Assembly (NCBI GenBank): GCA_019095985.1
Contig: CM032660.1
Span: 8,455,763-8,519,762, forward strand
Direction: 5' to 3'
Origin: Streblospio benedicti
Lineage: Eukaryota > Annelida > Polychaeta > Spionida > Spionidae
DNA length: 64,000 nucleotides
Under the pieces are notes generated by a model. It saw only the letters and a program-made list of their open reading frames with translations, made no database searches and had not been told where the DNA came from. Shown here piece after piece: positions 19,216 to 31,200 of this stretch. The translations under genes and the position numbers were made by a program. The first letter of the stretch is position 1; every line of letters starts with the position of its first letter.

Positions 19216-19432
19216 TATTAAATGTTTTTTTTATTTATTTTTTGCTGTTTCAAACGTTTTCTTAACACAATTCTACATTTATTTTAATAATTTATTTTAT
19301 TAATTTGGAAAATATTTTCGATTCTCAAGAATCCTCTTAAATCAAAAACTAAAAACCAATTATTAAAATGAATGTAGATTTGTGTTTAGAAAACGTTTGA
19401 AACAGTAACAGCAACAAAAACATTTAATAACA
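19216..19432. repeat. Large inverted repeat abutting an assembly gap
   Basis: Left arm about 19216-19296 (GTTTCAAACGTTTTCTTAAC) pairs with right arm about 19355-19432 (TTTAGAAAACGTTTGAAAC) around a spacer of about 60 bp. Both arms also share the ATTAAATGTTTTT / AAAACATTTAAT ends. The right arm ends three bases before a run of Ns. Confidence 0.8.
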
Positions 19433-19435
19433 ATA

Positions 19436-19535
19436 NNNNNNNNNNNNNNNNNNNNNNNNNNNNNNNNNNNNNNNNNNNNNNNNNNNNNNNNNNNNNNNNN
19501 NNNNNNNNNNNNNNNNNNNNNNNNNNNNNNNNNNN
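19436..19535. other. Assembly gap (100 N)
   Basis: Exactly 100 N, a placeholder of unknown true length. It begins at the end of a large hairpin, a structure that often stops contig extension. Confidence 0.99.
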
Positions 19536-20991
19536 TGCTGTGAAAGGAAAACTTAAATCTGTGTATCAACAAGAACCCATTAGTAACCTACAGTCAAAGG
19601 ACTGCAAGTCTATTGTATAAACATATAGTATTGGAGAAATCATGCATTAAGTTATCCTTATTCCAAATTATATACCGGGGTAAATCTGAATGTACACGCA
19701 CCACTGAATTAATTAGGATCTATCTCAAAACTGCAATATTGTTTTTAGGTGTGAAGCATTGGCAATAAAATCAAAAACTCTTTTGCATATTCAACTTCAA
19801 TCTAATCAAAAGCATTTAAAAAATAAAATGTGTGATTTTCTTTCATATGATATATACCATTTATCTAACTTAGTCGTTGAACGGAGCGTTCCATGATCTA
19901 TTGGTAATGAACATGACTTTAGTGTACAGTAATATCTGAAGTGCGTATCCTTGACTTACATAGTTCAAGGTAAGCTAATTAATATGTTTGTATGTAATAA
20001 ATGCTAGGTTTATTACAGAACGTGATTTTCTTGTTGGAATTCAACCTCTATTTGAACTGCAGGTGGTAACCATGCAAATAAAAATGATTACATAACATTT
20101 CTAGATGAAAAGTTCAATTTCAATCAGTAAATACTTCTTTTTCATCATTTTCAGTGTTTCGTTTAAATTACTTTAGTTCAATAACTCAAATGCATGCTCA
20201 TTCAGAAGCCAATGTCAATGATTTCATTTTCAGAGTTATTGGTGCAGGAAATAAACATACCAATATTACCATAATTCATACGATCCATAAGAAGTTAGAA
20301 CTTAGAATTAAGCAAAGTTTTTGTTACTTCACATTGGTATCTGATGACAATTATCTGTATGTGACCTGTCACCAAAAACAGGTACGTTTGCCTACGATAT
20401 GTTTCTGCAGCACACTATATATATGGTAAGAGTTGTGCGTGAAGCTATGATGTCAGAATACTAGCAAGTCTCGGTGAAGTGCACCGTGCAAGAGACCGTA
20501 GGTTCATATATTATTAAATATGTCAAAGCTCCTTTTAATTAGTACTAATTTAAAAGGTATGTCACTTATGTCATTCTACAGCAACTCTTTGATGTAGTCA
20601 CATATATTCTTCAAATATTGGTTGAGCTTCTGAAGACACATTCAAGATACTGTTACAAAAGTATTAAAATTAGTACACAACAGACTCATTTAATCAGTTT
20701 GTTTTATCTATAATGATTTTTTTAAGCAACAATAGTTATATGGGTATGTTTGGTTCTTTTTATACTTATTCTGGTATGTTCTAAATAAAATAAACAATAC
20801 ACTTTATATACAGAATGCATTCCATGATAGTGTAAAAGGTGCTGGGAAAGACCTAGATTAGAAAGGTCAAGGTCAGGAAAAGATCTCCATCAACTTAGGA
20901 GTGTGTCTGATATTACAAATGACTAAGCATGAGAACGCTATGATTTGATTTATTTTATAATAAAAATTAAGCAGGGGCGTGTAGTGTGTTA

Positions 20992-21309
20992 CCGTAAATA
21001 TTCTAATAATGGCCTACCTCTATTAAATGTCCTGAGCTGGCAGGTATTCTGTTAAAGGCGTACCTCTAATAAACGTACCACTAAACCTCTTGTAAAAGCA
21101 TTTAATTATCAATGTGTGAGTCTTTTTTGATTTCATAATGCATTATTACTAGACTGCATTGTGTAAAGCTGCTAAAAATCATGCATCTTTTGAAACAAGA
21201 ACTCTATGTCTTAACTACGCCTACGTCCATTGAATGCCCACCTCTAATAAACACCTCCCACTCTAGTAGAAGTATGCCAATAGTCGCCTGGCTGATGATA
21301 GATTTACGG
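20992..21309. mobile_element. TA-flanked MITE with CCGTAAAT ends
   Basis: CCGTAAAT and ATTTACGG bound about 318 bp and are flanked by TA on both sides (20990-20991, 21310-21311). The interior repeats CCACCTCTAATAAACG-like phrases. It has no coding capacity. Confidence 0.65.
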
Positions 21310-22225
21310 TACTCTAATGTGTGTGCACGTGGATCAATCTCTTGTGCTAAAATGTTTGGGATCTGACCTCATGTGGTAGTCTGTGATAGAAAAATGTATC
21401 TCACCTACTACATGTATTGAGCCTCACTCATAGAATCTTTTGTGACTTGAGGATGAGTTTATTATTCATAAAATACAATTGTAATTTGAATAGCAGAAGA
21501 GCACTCTTTTGATAGATAACTTTGAAATATCCACGAATAGAGAAATATAAGGTCATCATAGCTATACTAAAGAGTTATGATTGCTTTGAAAATACTCATG
21601 ATTGTCGGGTTACATGGAAATCAGGACCTTATGTGACACAATATACATGGAGACTCAATGTACATGGAGATATTAAAATTATAATTGATATTCATTTCAA
21701 TGGTAATGGTTTCTGACAATGTGAATTGTGGTTATTTAAACCAATCCATTGATAGTGTGTTGAAATAAACCTTTTTAAGAAGATAAAATACCTTAAATGG
21801 TTGAATAGACTCCCAGGGGTGATGTTAGACAAAAAAAAAAATTATTTGTTGCCATGTGTTTTCAAGGATCCTTGATTGTCTAGTTAGAACATGTGAAACA
21901 CATTTTAGAGCCTGATTTAATATGTCATAATGCAAACATTCAACACTGAACTGGGAGAGTGGAATTTAGAATCTCTGGTGTATTTTGACAAGACAGCCAG
22001 TCGATTTGTGGACAAGTTTCGTCAACGATGATAGGGGATAACTCAAACAATGTGATTTTTATGAGTACTTTCAAATTATTGCCTATTACCATTCTTGCCA
22101 ATTTACCTATTCTTACCCACATATGGAGATCTGTATAATCATCTGGGGCTATTAATTGACAGTTTATGGTACATAGTGTTAGGCTCATTGCCAGGCATGA
22201 CAGGTGATTATGTTCTTTTCATGTA

Positions 22226-22389
22226 CAGTAGTACCTCTATTAAGATGACTCATTGGACTGACTTAAGTGGTCCCAATGAAGATGTAGTGGTTCCCATTGG
22301 AATGATTTTGAAGGATTGTGACCAGGAGATTTAGTCTTATTATAGAGGTGGTCTCATTATAGAGGTGGTCTTAATGGGATGTTGTGCTG
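22226..22389. mobile_element. TA MITE of the AGAACCTC family
   Basis: The ends CAGTAGTACCTCTATTAAGA and TCTTAATGGGATGTTGTGCTG pair imperfectly and are flanked by TA. The interior contains TATAGAGGTGGTCT twice in tandem. Confidence 0.7.
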
Positions 22390-25301
22390 TACATAGTTTC
22401 ATTGTATTCAATTGTCTATCCTTCAATTGAATTCAGTGGTGTTATTCATGCTTGTTTGTCTTTTACTCTTACACAGAAGAAAATTGCAAATAGACCATCT
22501 TTGCAACAAAATGAGCCTCTTCCTTTTCCACATAAATAAGAGCATAGGCAAATATGAATAAGGGTAAATCCTTGTGGAGTTCTGTAATCATGCTTCTCTT
22601 CTATAGGTCTTCCATGTTGTTAGGTTTTCTAGTGGCATTTATGTTTTGTTTCTATGGTATTAATTGATGGATCAAGTATGCCTTCGAGCATACTTTATCA
22701 GGAAGGTCATTACCACTATCTTGTCTATGTGAACAGTCAGTACAGAAAGTGCAGAATTAAGCTTATGAAGGTTTAACAGTAGTAAACAGCATTGCTTGTA
22801 AACTGCAATATATGAAACAATATTTCCTCTGATACCCTTGTGAGTAATCATCGATGAATTATGGAGGCAACCTTATTCTATAACAATTTTGTCAAGCCAA
22901 AGCAATAAAGTTTTACATCATTCTGTTTGAGTAGTGCAAATTTATCACAGACATCTTAAAGGTAGTTTGGTTTTTAGTACTTTATAGGATTGCCCTCTCA
23001 GGGATTGGCTGCTTTGCCTATCAAATTTTCATGAGTCCGTCTTTCCTCTTTAAAGCATATAGTTCACTCAGTACATGATAATATTGCACTAATAGTGCAC
23101 TTTTTATTATTTCATTATTGTTTTACATGTACCAGAATTTGCAGAAAATGTTACCTGATATCTTCACCATCCTTTTGATTTGGTTGGTACGTTTCAAAAG
23201 GGGAAGTGGTGATTAATAACATCTGTCACAAAACATATATTCTCCTTGATGTTTTGTTAACAGATTTTTGGCCGGGCCTTGTGATCATATACTGACACAT
23301 ATATTCTTTACATCTCAAGACTAGCTATCTGTATGAATTATTTAAGGTAACCCTTGCCTAAGACCAGAAGCTGCAACAATATTGATTTGTCACTTTCTAA
23401 CTCACTTTACTTGGCCTTTTGCATAAATAGCCTTAAATGCCTAATACATTATACTGTGTTTGGTAGTACCAAACAAGACTTGCTGATCGAGGATAACATT
23501 ATCAGGACAGTGTCACAAATCAGGAGTGTTAGAAATTGGTCATGTATTATAGATGCTATGTAATGATCTACTAATTTAACAACTAGACGTCAGAATTTCA
23601 TAATAAAGCTTTTATTCAGATTTAAAATCGTACAACACAATTCAGAGAAAATATTATAGTCATGTTTCGTTCACAGCCACTTAAAGTTAGGCCTCCCATA
23701 TACATGTGTACTTCTGCCATCATTTTAGGGTATGGTTGCCGGCCGGCAATTCGGCCGGTTGCTGGTGCTCTTTGGCCGCATCAGGAAGGTTAAGAGTTTT
23801 AATTGGAAGTTAAAATCTACAGGTGTCCAAACGGTTGCAGAACCATCAACATATCCTTTACACATTGGTTAAGTATATGATGATGCCGATATCGCCGGGG
23901 GATTAATCAATTAAATTTTATTTTTTCACAATGTCAGTTTATAGACCAGTTATCACCCGGATTGGAGAAGGTGTTTACTGTAGTTTACCATGTCGCGAAA
24001 AGGGCTAAACTCACAGGTGTACTACTATTTACTGATTATTTACAAACATCTACAGATCATTTCGTCCTAAGCATTAGTCACTGAACGGTTCTTATGCAAG
24101 GATGACCTTAAATTAATGTTGTTTACCAAATATTTTTTATGGTCTATAACAATAAATTCAAACAACTGGATAGTCGAAACAATCCTATTTATTGTAAAAT
24201 AGACAGCAAAATAGTATGGGGCAGGCAGACACATCGGTCAAAAACAGATTGTCACAGTTATCAAATGAGATAATGTATTTGAAGTCACAAAAAACATGAA
24301 AGGAACAGGGAGAAACATCGACAATGTTTTGTTTTGGTAAATATTTCTGGATTGTTGTCATGTAGTTGTTGTCTCTTAGATACAACTTATGCAGCTTCGT
24401 TAATATGTTTATACATACCTACATGATCGATTGATGATGATACCAATATATATTTTATTTGACAAATTGTTTATTAATAAATTAGTGATGTGTATTTTAC
24501 CTAGGCCAGGTATTTCATGTGCAGTTGGACTGCTATATATCTGATTACCTGTTGTCTCCATCATTGCCATCAATAATTACTGCATTATTTGTGCATCTTC
24601 TAATGATGATGGTGACATGTATGTGGAACATTTAGTCTCAGATCAATGTGTTGAATCTTTTTCCAATGTCCTGAAGTTCTCATTCATGCATTTGCAGTTC
24701 TTCTGATACTCTGTTTTTTAGATACAGAAGATCATTAGGTTTATATATACTGTCGTGTGTAGTAGTGTTTTCATAAAGAAATGTAATTTATCTTTTTTTC
24801 GCTCTCTATAATAGAAGATCGACCTAGTGAAGCTATTACATTATGATTTGATTTGTTACTTCCATTTGAAAAGCAATAATAAAGAGAGTATTATTGCTTT
24901 TTTGTCAGTAACAAATATACTACAATGCAATGAGGCAAGGCTAATTGCTATTTGGAAGTGGCATCAATTGTCCTTTACAGTCCCATTTTGTAACAAATCA
25001 CCTAACTGGATATTAGATCTTCTAATGCATGTTATTTTCTTTATGGTGAACCACAGATACATTTTCGTAAATTACTCTGATTCAAATGGAAGTTTCTTGT
25101 ACTACTGAGAACACTATTTGATATTCTAGAGATGTTTTGCACTGCTATATTTGAGACTGCCAAATACCTCTGAATTAAGAGGATTTTGGGAGCTTTATTC
25201 ATCTCAGGCTTGCAATTTCTTAGCTAAAATTTATATTAATCAATCATGATATGTCTATATTTCGCTTGTTATCCATAATTATTCTAAAATGAGGCCTATT
25301 A

Positions 25302-25767
25302 GGGATTGTTCACAAATGACGTCACCCGGCAGGGGGTAGGGGTGGTGGTGGTGGTGGTGGTGGGGGGGTGTAGCGAAAGATTACGAAAGTTAACCCCCCG
25401 TTCTAGCACTTTGGTGACGTCACTCTTTGAAAAAAAAGGTTCAGTTATTAACTTATTTAACAGTATTTGAACTTGCTTTCTGACATGTTAAGTGAGTTGT
25501 GATATATCCACTAGTTGAAATCACATTGCCATGTTTGCTTTATACCCTAAATACATTTGTAAAATTATGTATAAGTTATGGACACATATATTCAGATGTA
25601 TTTATATAACGGCACAGTTAAATCAATGTTAAATGTCATCATGAAACCATGTCGACGGGGTAGGGGGGTGGTAGGGGGGCGGGGGTGAGTCAAAGATGAC
25701 GAAAGGTGACAAGGGGGGGGCGGGTAAAAAGGCTAAAAATGAGGTGACGTCATTTGTGAAAGATCCC
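25302..25767. mobile_element. Harbinger-like MITE with TTA duplication
   Basis: Ends GGGATTGTTCACAAATGACG and CGTCATTTGTGAAAGATCCC are inverted repeats of about 25 bp. TTA flanks both ends (25299-25301 and 25768-25770). The interior holds G-rich runs (GGTGGT repeats at about 25340, GGGGTAGGGGGGTGG at about 25658). It is about 466 bp, noncoding, and of a different family from the 624/10834 pair. A left-truncated copy of it is in the duplication at 27056. Confidence 0.82.
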
Positions 25768-26037
25768 TTACTGCTATATAGCTTTGATGTCAGTAAACTG
25801 TTCAATGCATAGATTCCTTGACAAAGTTGGAATGTTAATGTTTTTGGTGAAACACGTTACAGACTATGTGATGAAAATAGCAGTTGCATGAAATAGGTCC
25901 AGTTTTGTAAGCTTATGTGCCTAGTGAACATGTGACGTGATTAAATCAGCTGTAGCGTAAGGCACGTACTCATTTGGTAACACGTGTAGGACGCACGATG
26001 CATGTGCAAGTGATGCATTTTTAATATATATGTATAT
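25481..26037. repeat. Duplicated block, copy 1
   Basis: Nearly identical to 27056-27636 in the same orientation, offset about 1.57 kb. Differences are a few substitutions, G-run length, and about 18 bp (CCAAGTCAAATACATCTG region) present only in copy 2. The block starts inside the MITE at 25302 and runs past its right end, so it is not a copy of the transposon alone. Confidence 0.92.
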
Positions 26038-26845
26038 TTTTATTCTGATACTACAATGCCGAAATTATGTCTTGCTTGTTTTTTAGAAAATAAACGAGTG
26101 AATAAGTGAAAATGGTGACAAGCAGCCTGAAGGAGGCTGCTGCCAACATTTATTTGACAAAAAGTTGGGGTCTAAAAAACCGACCCACCTCAAATTAGTG
26201 ATACAAATACAGTAATAAAAATATCGACCCACACCCAACTAGTGATACAATTACAAAATAAGTAAAAAGATACTACACATACCAGAACAAGTAATTAAGC
26301 TTACTGCAACAATCAAAAATAAAAAGAAACATTCATACACTACAATGAAGTTACAGAACAAATTACAACCTAAATATGCAAACTAAGAAGTTGGAGAAAT
26401 TAATTACTAGCAAGTATGGAAACTTAAAGTACCAACTTATAGCACAACCAACAAAATACGGGTGGAGGTGGGGAAGTGGAAGGAAAAACACTTGAATCAA
26501 TGACCATACAATGACCATACAAAAGCAGCACGTGGTGGATAATGGTCGAGCTATCAGCAAGCTTTTGCTTTTATATAAGGTCACCCGGAAGTTGGGGTGT
26601 GCGCGTGCGCCTAGTTGACCACATGCAGGTCTATGACCACCAAATCGGACTACATTTCCGTACACTTAAAAATAAATTTTTGCATACAAAATTATGATTT
26701 TTATTCTGATACTACAATGCCGAAATTATGTCTTGCTTTGTTTTTTAGAAAATAAACGAGTGAATAAGTGAAAATGGTGACAAGCAGCCTGAAGGAGGCT
26801 GCTGCCAACGTTTATTTGACAAAAAGTTGGGGTCTAAAAAACCGA
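26038..26845. mobile_element. Probable nonautonomous Penelope-like element with direct terminal repeats
   Basis: Two direct repeats of about 145 bp, 26038-26182 and 26700-26844, differ at a few positions and flank about 515 bp of noncoding sequence. Each holds GCCTGAAGGAGGCTGCTGCC followed by AAC and TTTATTTGAC, then AAGTTGGGGTCTAAAAAACC. This looks like a degenerate hammerhead-ribozyme core (CUGA, short stem II, then a decayed GAAAC), as known in the pseudo-LTRs of Penelope-like elements and retrozymes. No reverse transcriptase is visible. The family assignment rests on memory of that motif. Confidence 0.5.
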
Positions 26846-27055
26846 CAAAAACCCCAACCAAGACATAATTACAGCTTGCTTACAACTTGACAAGATAACT
26901 GTGAATACACCAGTGTACACAAGAACTACTATACTGTAGTTACATCTGATTATGGATAACGCTAAAATGTGATCCAACAAAAAACAGCCTAAATACCTAC
27001 ACATAATATATATAATAGTAGATTACAAAGAAAGATGAGTCATACGAATATTAAC

Positions 27056-27636
27056 TCTGACATGTTAAGTGAGTTGTGATATATCCACTAGTTGAAATCA
27101 CATTGCCATGTTTGCTTTATACCCTAAATACATTTGTAAAATTATGTATAAGTTATGGACACATATATTCAGATGTATTTATATAACGGCACAGTTAAAT
27201 CAATGTTAAATGTCATCATGAAACCATGTCGACGGGGTAGGGGGGTGGTAGGGGGGCAGGGGTGAGTCAAAGATGACGAAAGGTGACAAGGGGGGGGGGT
27301 AAAAAGGCTAAAAATGAGGTGACGTCATTTGTGAAAGATCCCTTACTGCTATATAGCTTTGATGTCAGTAAACTGTTCGATGCATAGATTCCTTGACAAA
27401 GTTGGAATGTTAATGTTTTTGGTGAAACACGTTACAGACTATGTGATGAAAATAGCAGTTGCATGAAATAGGTCCAGTTTTGTAAGCTTATGTGCCTAGT
27501 GAACATGTGACGTGATTAAATCAGCTGTAGCGTAAGGCACGTACTCATTTGGTAACACCCAAGTCAAATACATCTGACGTGTAGGACGAACGATACATGT
27601 GCAAGTGATGCATTTTTAATATACATGTATATTTTT
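27056..27636. repeat. Duplicated block, copy 2
   Basis: Second copy of 25481-26037. It lacks the left part of the Harbinger-like MITE but keeps its right terminal repeat. It continues past the shared part into unique sequence at about 27637, while copy 1 runs into the Penelope-like terminal repeat at the same point. Confidence 0.92.
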
Positions 27637-28093
27637 GGGCACTACTCATTGGGTAGCATATTAGAGCATGTAGTGCATCATTTAAGGCAAACTGATGCAC
27701 CCAGCGATGTATACAATTATTTTATAGATTATTATATATACATGTTATAGGACTGCTATTATGGCAGTCCAGTTTGCCATGGGTACCCTAATGCTTGAGA
27801 TAATCTACGTATAATTTATGGATTGGTTGAGGTACAGGGGAGCATCCATCAGGTCTGAGTGTGTCTCATGTTTAACTTGAGACTGACAAGCATTTTTATT
27901 AATAGCTCGCTGTCATAAATTGAAGCAATATCTTCAATCACTTTACCTTTTGCTTCTATGATAGCATTGTTGATCCATGTCGCCTATGCAGAACTCGCGT
28001 TTCTGACCTAGTTGCAGACTTCAATTACACAATCATTCTAATCTGCATAAATAGATGACGACATTGGTATATGATTTATGTTTTCTTTTACAG

Positions 28094-28243
28094 CCGGGCA
28101 GATGTGCATACGCCATTGGAATCATGGCCATCTACTGGATGACCGAGGCCCTGCCCATAGCAGCCACTGCCCTCCTGCCTATTGTCTTGTTCCCATGGTT
28201 GGGGGTGCTCGGCTCAAAGGATATTTGTCCAAATTACCTTAAG
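28094..28243 (+). CDS. SLC13 exon: first membrane helices
   Basis: Phase 0-0, 50 codons: [20 protein letters not shown] then [11 protein letters not shown] and [10 protein letters not shown]. It aligns with human YCAYAIILMALFWCTEALPLAVTALFPLILFP. An in-frame ATG at 28055 lies before the acceptor tctttttacag-type tract and is intronic, not the start. Confidence 0.93.
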
Positions 28244-31200
28244 GTATGTTTCTCCATATTATATGTGCATATTGTAACCTATTCTCATAATATTCTGCTG
28301 TAATTGTTGATGAAGTCATCTCAGTGTTCAGACCTTTTTGTCACAATCAATTAGCTGTTGTTTTCATTTGGTAATTTTTACAATTGATCTATTTGTTAGA
28401 TGAAAATCAACAAGAATTCATCCACATTTATGAATATTACCTGGGTAGGCTATTGGTTTAATAAATAAATATTCTAAAATGAGTGTGGTACTGTTGACAT
28501 GTAATCAACAGGATTGTTTAAAAGAAATGTAGACTATTTTATTTATCAATTTTCACAGTGATGATATTACCAAAGATAATAAAAATAAGACTTATCCTTT
28601 ATTTCCTCATTTTTTTTCCGTAAATATCTTGCTAGTACATATACATGTACACCTTGAGGATATTGTAGCTGATATGGCTCATAACAATATGCTAAAGGTA
28701 AAAGCTGCAACCTGAAGGCTCTGAGGCAAATGAATTTTACAGTGAGCAAGATATTTATTTTGACAGGTTTTTCTTTTGTACACATTAATTTTTCAGCAAT
28801 ATGAATGAAGATCTCTTTTTGCTATGTTCAATTATAAATTTTCTTTGTTCTTCATCTATCACGAACTGTGTAGTTTCTGAAAATGGCAAGAAATGTTAGT
28901 TTTGATACTCTATTTTCTATTCATTTTGTTATTGCAAAACAAAGTTAAGAACAAATTTGTCCAAACATTTTGAGTAAATGTTTGGGAGCATCCCCACTCC
29001 TACAAAATAGACACTTACTTAATGCCTATGATTGTGAATGTTACAATGACCTTTAAATATTAATATTTCCGTTGTATTATTTTCTATGTTCATACTTATG
29101 CTATGCATCCAAAAACCCAAACTGGCTCTATAAATATCTAGGTAGCATTTCTGGAGTAACTGAGCACGAGAATACATGTATCTCCAGCAACATTAAACAT
29201 CCAATACATCAACATATACCTTAAAGTTTACATATCCGGTTGTAGCTAGAATTCATTAAAATTTTGAATTCTGTTTATGTCTTTAGCTTGAAAATGTAGA
29301 GCATTTGTATGTATTTTCAAAAAGTATTTAACAAATTAAAAGTATTAAAATTAGATGATTGTATATACGTATAAAATTATGTTTTTTCATTTTTTCTAAA
29401 TTTTGTAGATATATGTCTGACTATAAACTGTCATTCTTTTCATGGGATTGTTAAATGAAATGGTTACTACATGTATACAAAACATGCAAACATCTTTCTT
29501 CTTACTTGACTCTCACTACAAACTTTTACTAAACCGATTGTGGAATTTGTGCCATCATTAATCAGCCACCTCCTAATGTTCTGGGTTAGGTAATTATTCC
29601 AAATGGCACTCTCTCTGTCCGCCGTTAAACCTGCCCCTAACTGGACTCAGATCAGCCTTTAACAGTCTCTAATATGGATGGCTTCCCTGCAATGTTCGGA
29701 CTATCTCTGTTCCACATTAAAAATCATGGTACAAAGACAGTCTATAGAATATTGGAAGTGTAGTTCAGTGCCTCATAGTGACACACCTCCAAATAACCAG
29801 TGTTCATAGGCTGTTAAGTGTCAAGCCTCTTTTTCAGTGCTGGTTATCATAAATTTTCACCAGCAAATAAAACCTGCACTTTTATTGTAAAATAAAATAT
29901 AGAATACAGAAGTAGCATGCCAAATGATGGGGTCAAATCTGTGTTTATGTAGATCATCTCCTATATATTACATTTATTTTGTCACATAATAGGCTACCTA
30001 CAAGCCACACACATTGATTTAGGCTAGTAGGTACATATGTGACATTCTTTGTCAGATGTCTACCAGTAGTTTTTAACTTGTCTGACGCATATGAGCATAT
30101 ATTTACTTACCATGTGTTTTGTTGGCCCTCCACCAACATGTGTATAAAGTTTGTTGGAAATTTGCCAACAGGTACATATAAATGTAATGTCTGAAGCACT
30201 TTAGTCAATACAATGTTAAATCTTTATTATGTAATTGTTTATTTCAACAAAAAAATAAAATTCAAATATGGGCCACAACATCATGAGAGGGGGAGGGGTT
30301 ATGTATATTGTATATAGATATAATTATATTTTATATCTCTAGCAAATATAGTATACATGTTTATACAATGTACATGTATATCCTTTCTTTTCTCACGTTC
30401 CTGGGGCCCATGTATTGAATAGTTGATATTTCACAATGTATACACTTTGTCATTGATGGGTTTTAGTTGCTCTATATTCTAAGATACTTCAATGTCATAA
30501 TTATGTTATGACCAACTCTAATAATGTAGCTGTAGCTGTTTATGCACTTCACAGTTTGAAAACTTCGAAAATCTATGCCATGTTCACAATTATGTTTGAT
30601 CTTAAATTCAGATCAATACAATGAGCTTTGTTAGGCACTTTATGATGTTGACCCAAACAGCAATCTTTAATCTACATTTTATATATTCATGAGTAAACCT
30701 ATGATCAGTAACCTACCTCATATACATTCATGAATAAGATGGAACTTAATTTATGATGGTGGAGATAGCCTCATTAATTAGTAAAATCTTACACATTTGA
30801 CTACAGGGGCAACTGTTTATAGAGGTCTCATGATATTTACAAATAAAGCAATGAACAAATAATCTACAGTATTGACTTATATATTGATCTAATGTAATTC
30901 CACATTCACATTCATGTTTACGAAATGTTTATTGTTCATGCGATGGGACGATTATTAACTTCTTACGATTTTGATGTTCACATCGAAATAGTTTTTGATG
31001 AGATTTTTCGTCAGCGGTTTTTCATGTGATATCAGGAAGGAGGACATCAGATTGAGATTTAAAAATTGAATCAAGCACTTCGTGATTCTTCCACTCATTG
31101 AGCTATTTTATCACCTTCATGTCAGCCATCCAATACAAATGTGCTGTAGATGTATGTGATCAAACAAATCTCTTCACCCATTCGATACATTGCTAACAAT

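Larger units (their letters stand above)
19536..25290. other. Intergenic or first-intron region of the SLC13 gene, no exon identified
   Basis: About 5.7 kb of AT-rich sequence with the two MITEs listed. The missing first coding exon of the SLC13 gene (about 25-35 residues with one membrane helix, ending at a codon boundary) should lie upstream of 28094. I searched GT donors here by eye and found no convincing match. Confidence 0.5.

Noticed and set aside
25339-25380. GGTGGT and long G runs as a CRISPR, telomere or G-quadruplex island
   Set aside because: They are internal simple repeats of a MITE and its copy. No spacer structure and no telomere motif is present.
26112-26190. A short frame starting MVTSSLKEAAANIYL, present twice (also at 26774), as a possible first exon
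   Set aside because: It lies in the direct terminal repeat of the Penelope-like element, and no membrane helix follows.
28055-28093. An in-frame ATG at 28055 as start of the SLC13 protein
   Set aside because: The bases between it and 28094 form a pyrimidine-rich tract and acceptor (TTTTCTTTTACAG), and SLC13 proteins have another membrane helix before this exon.
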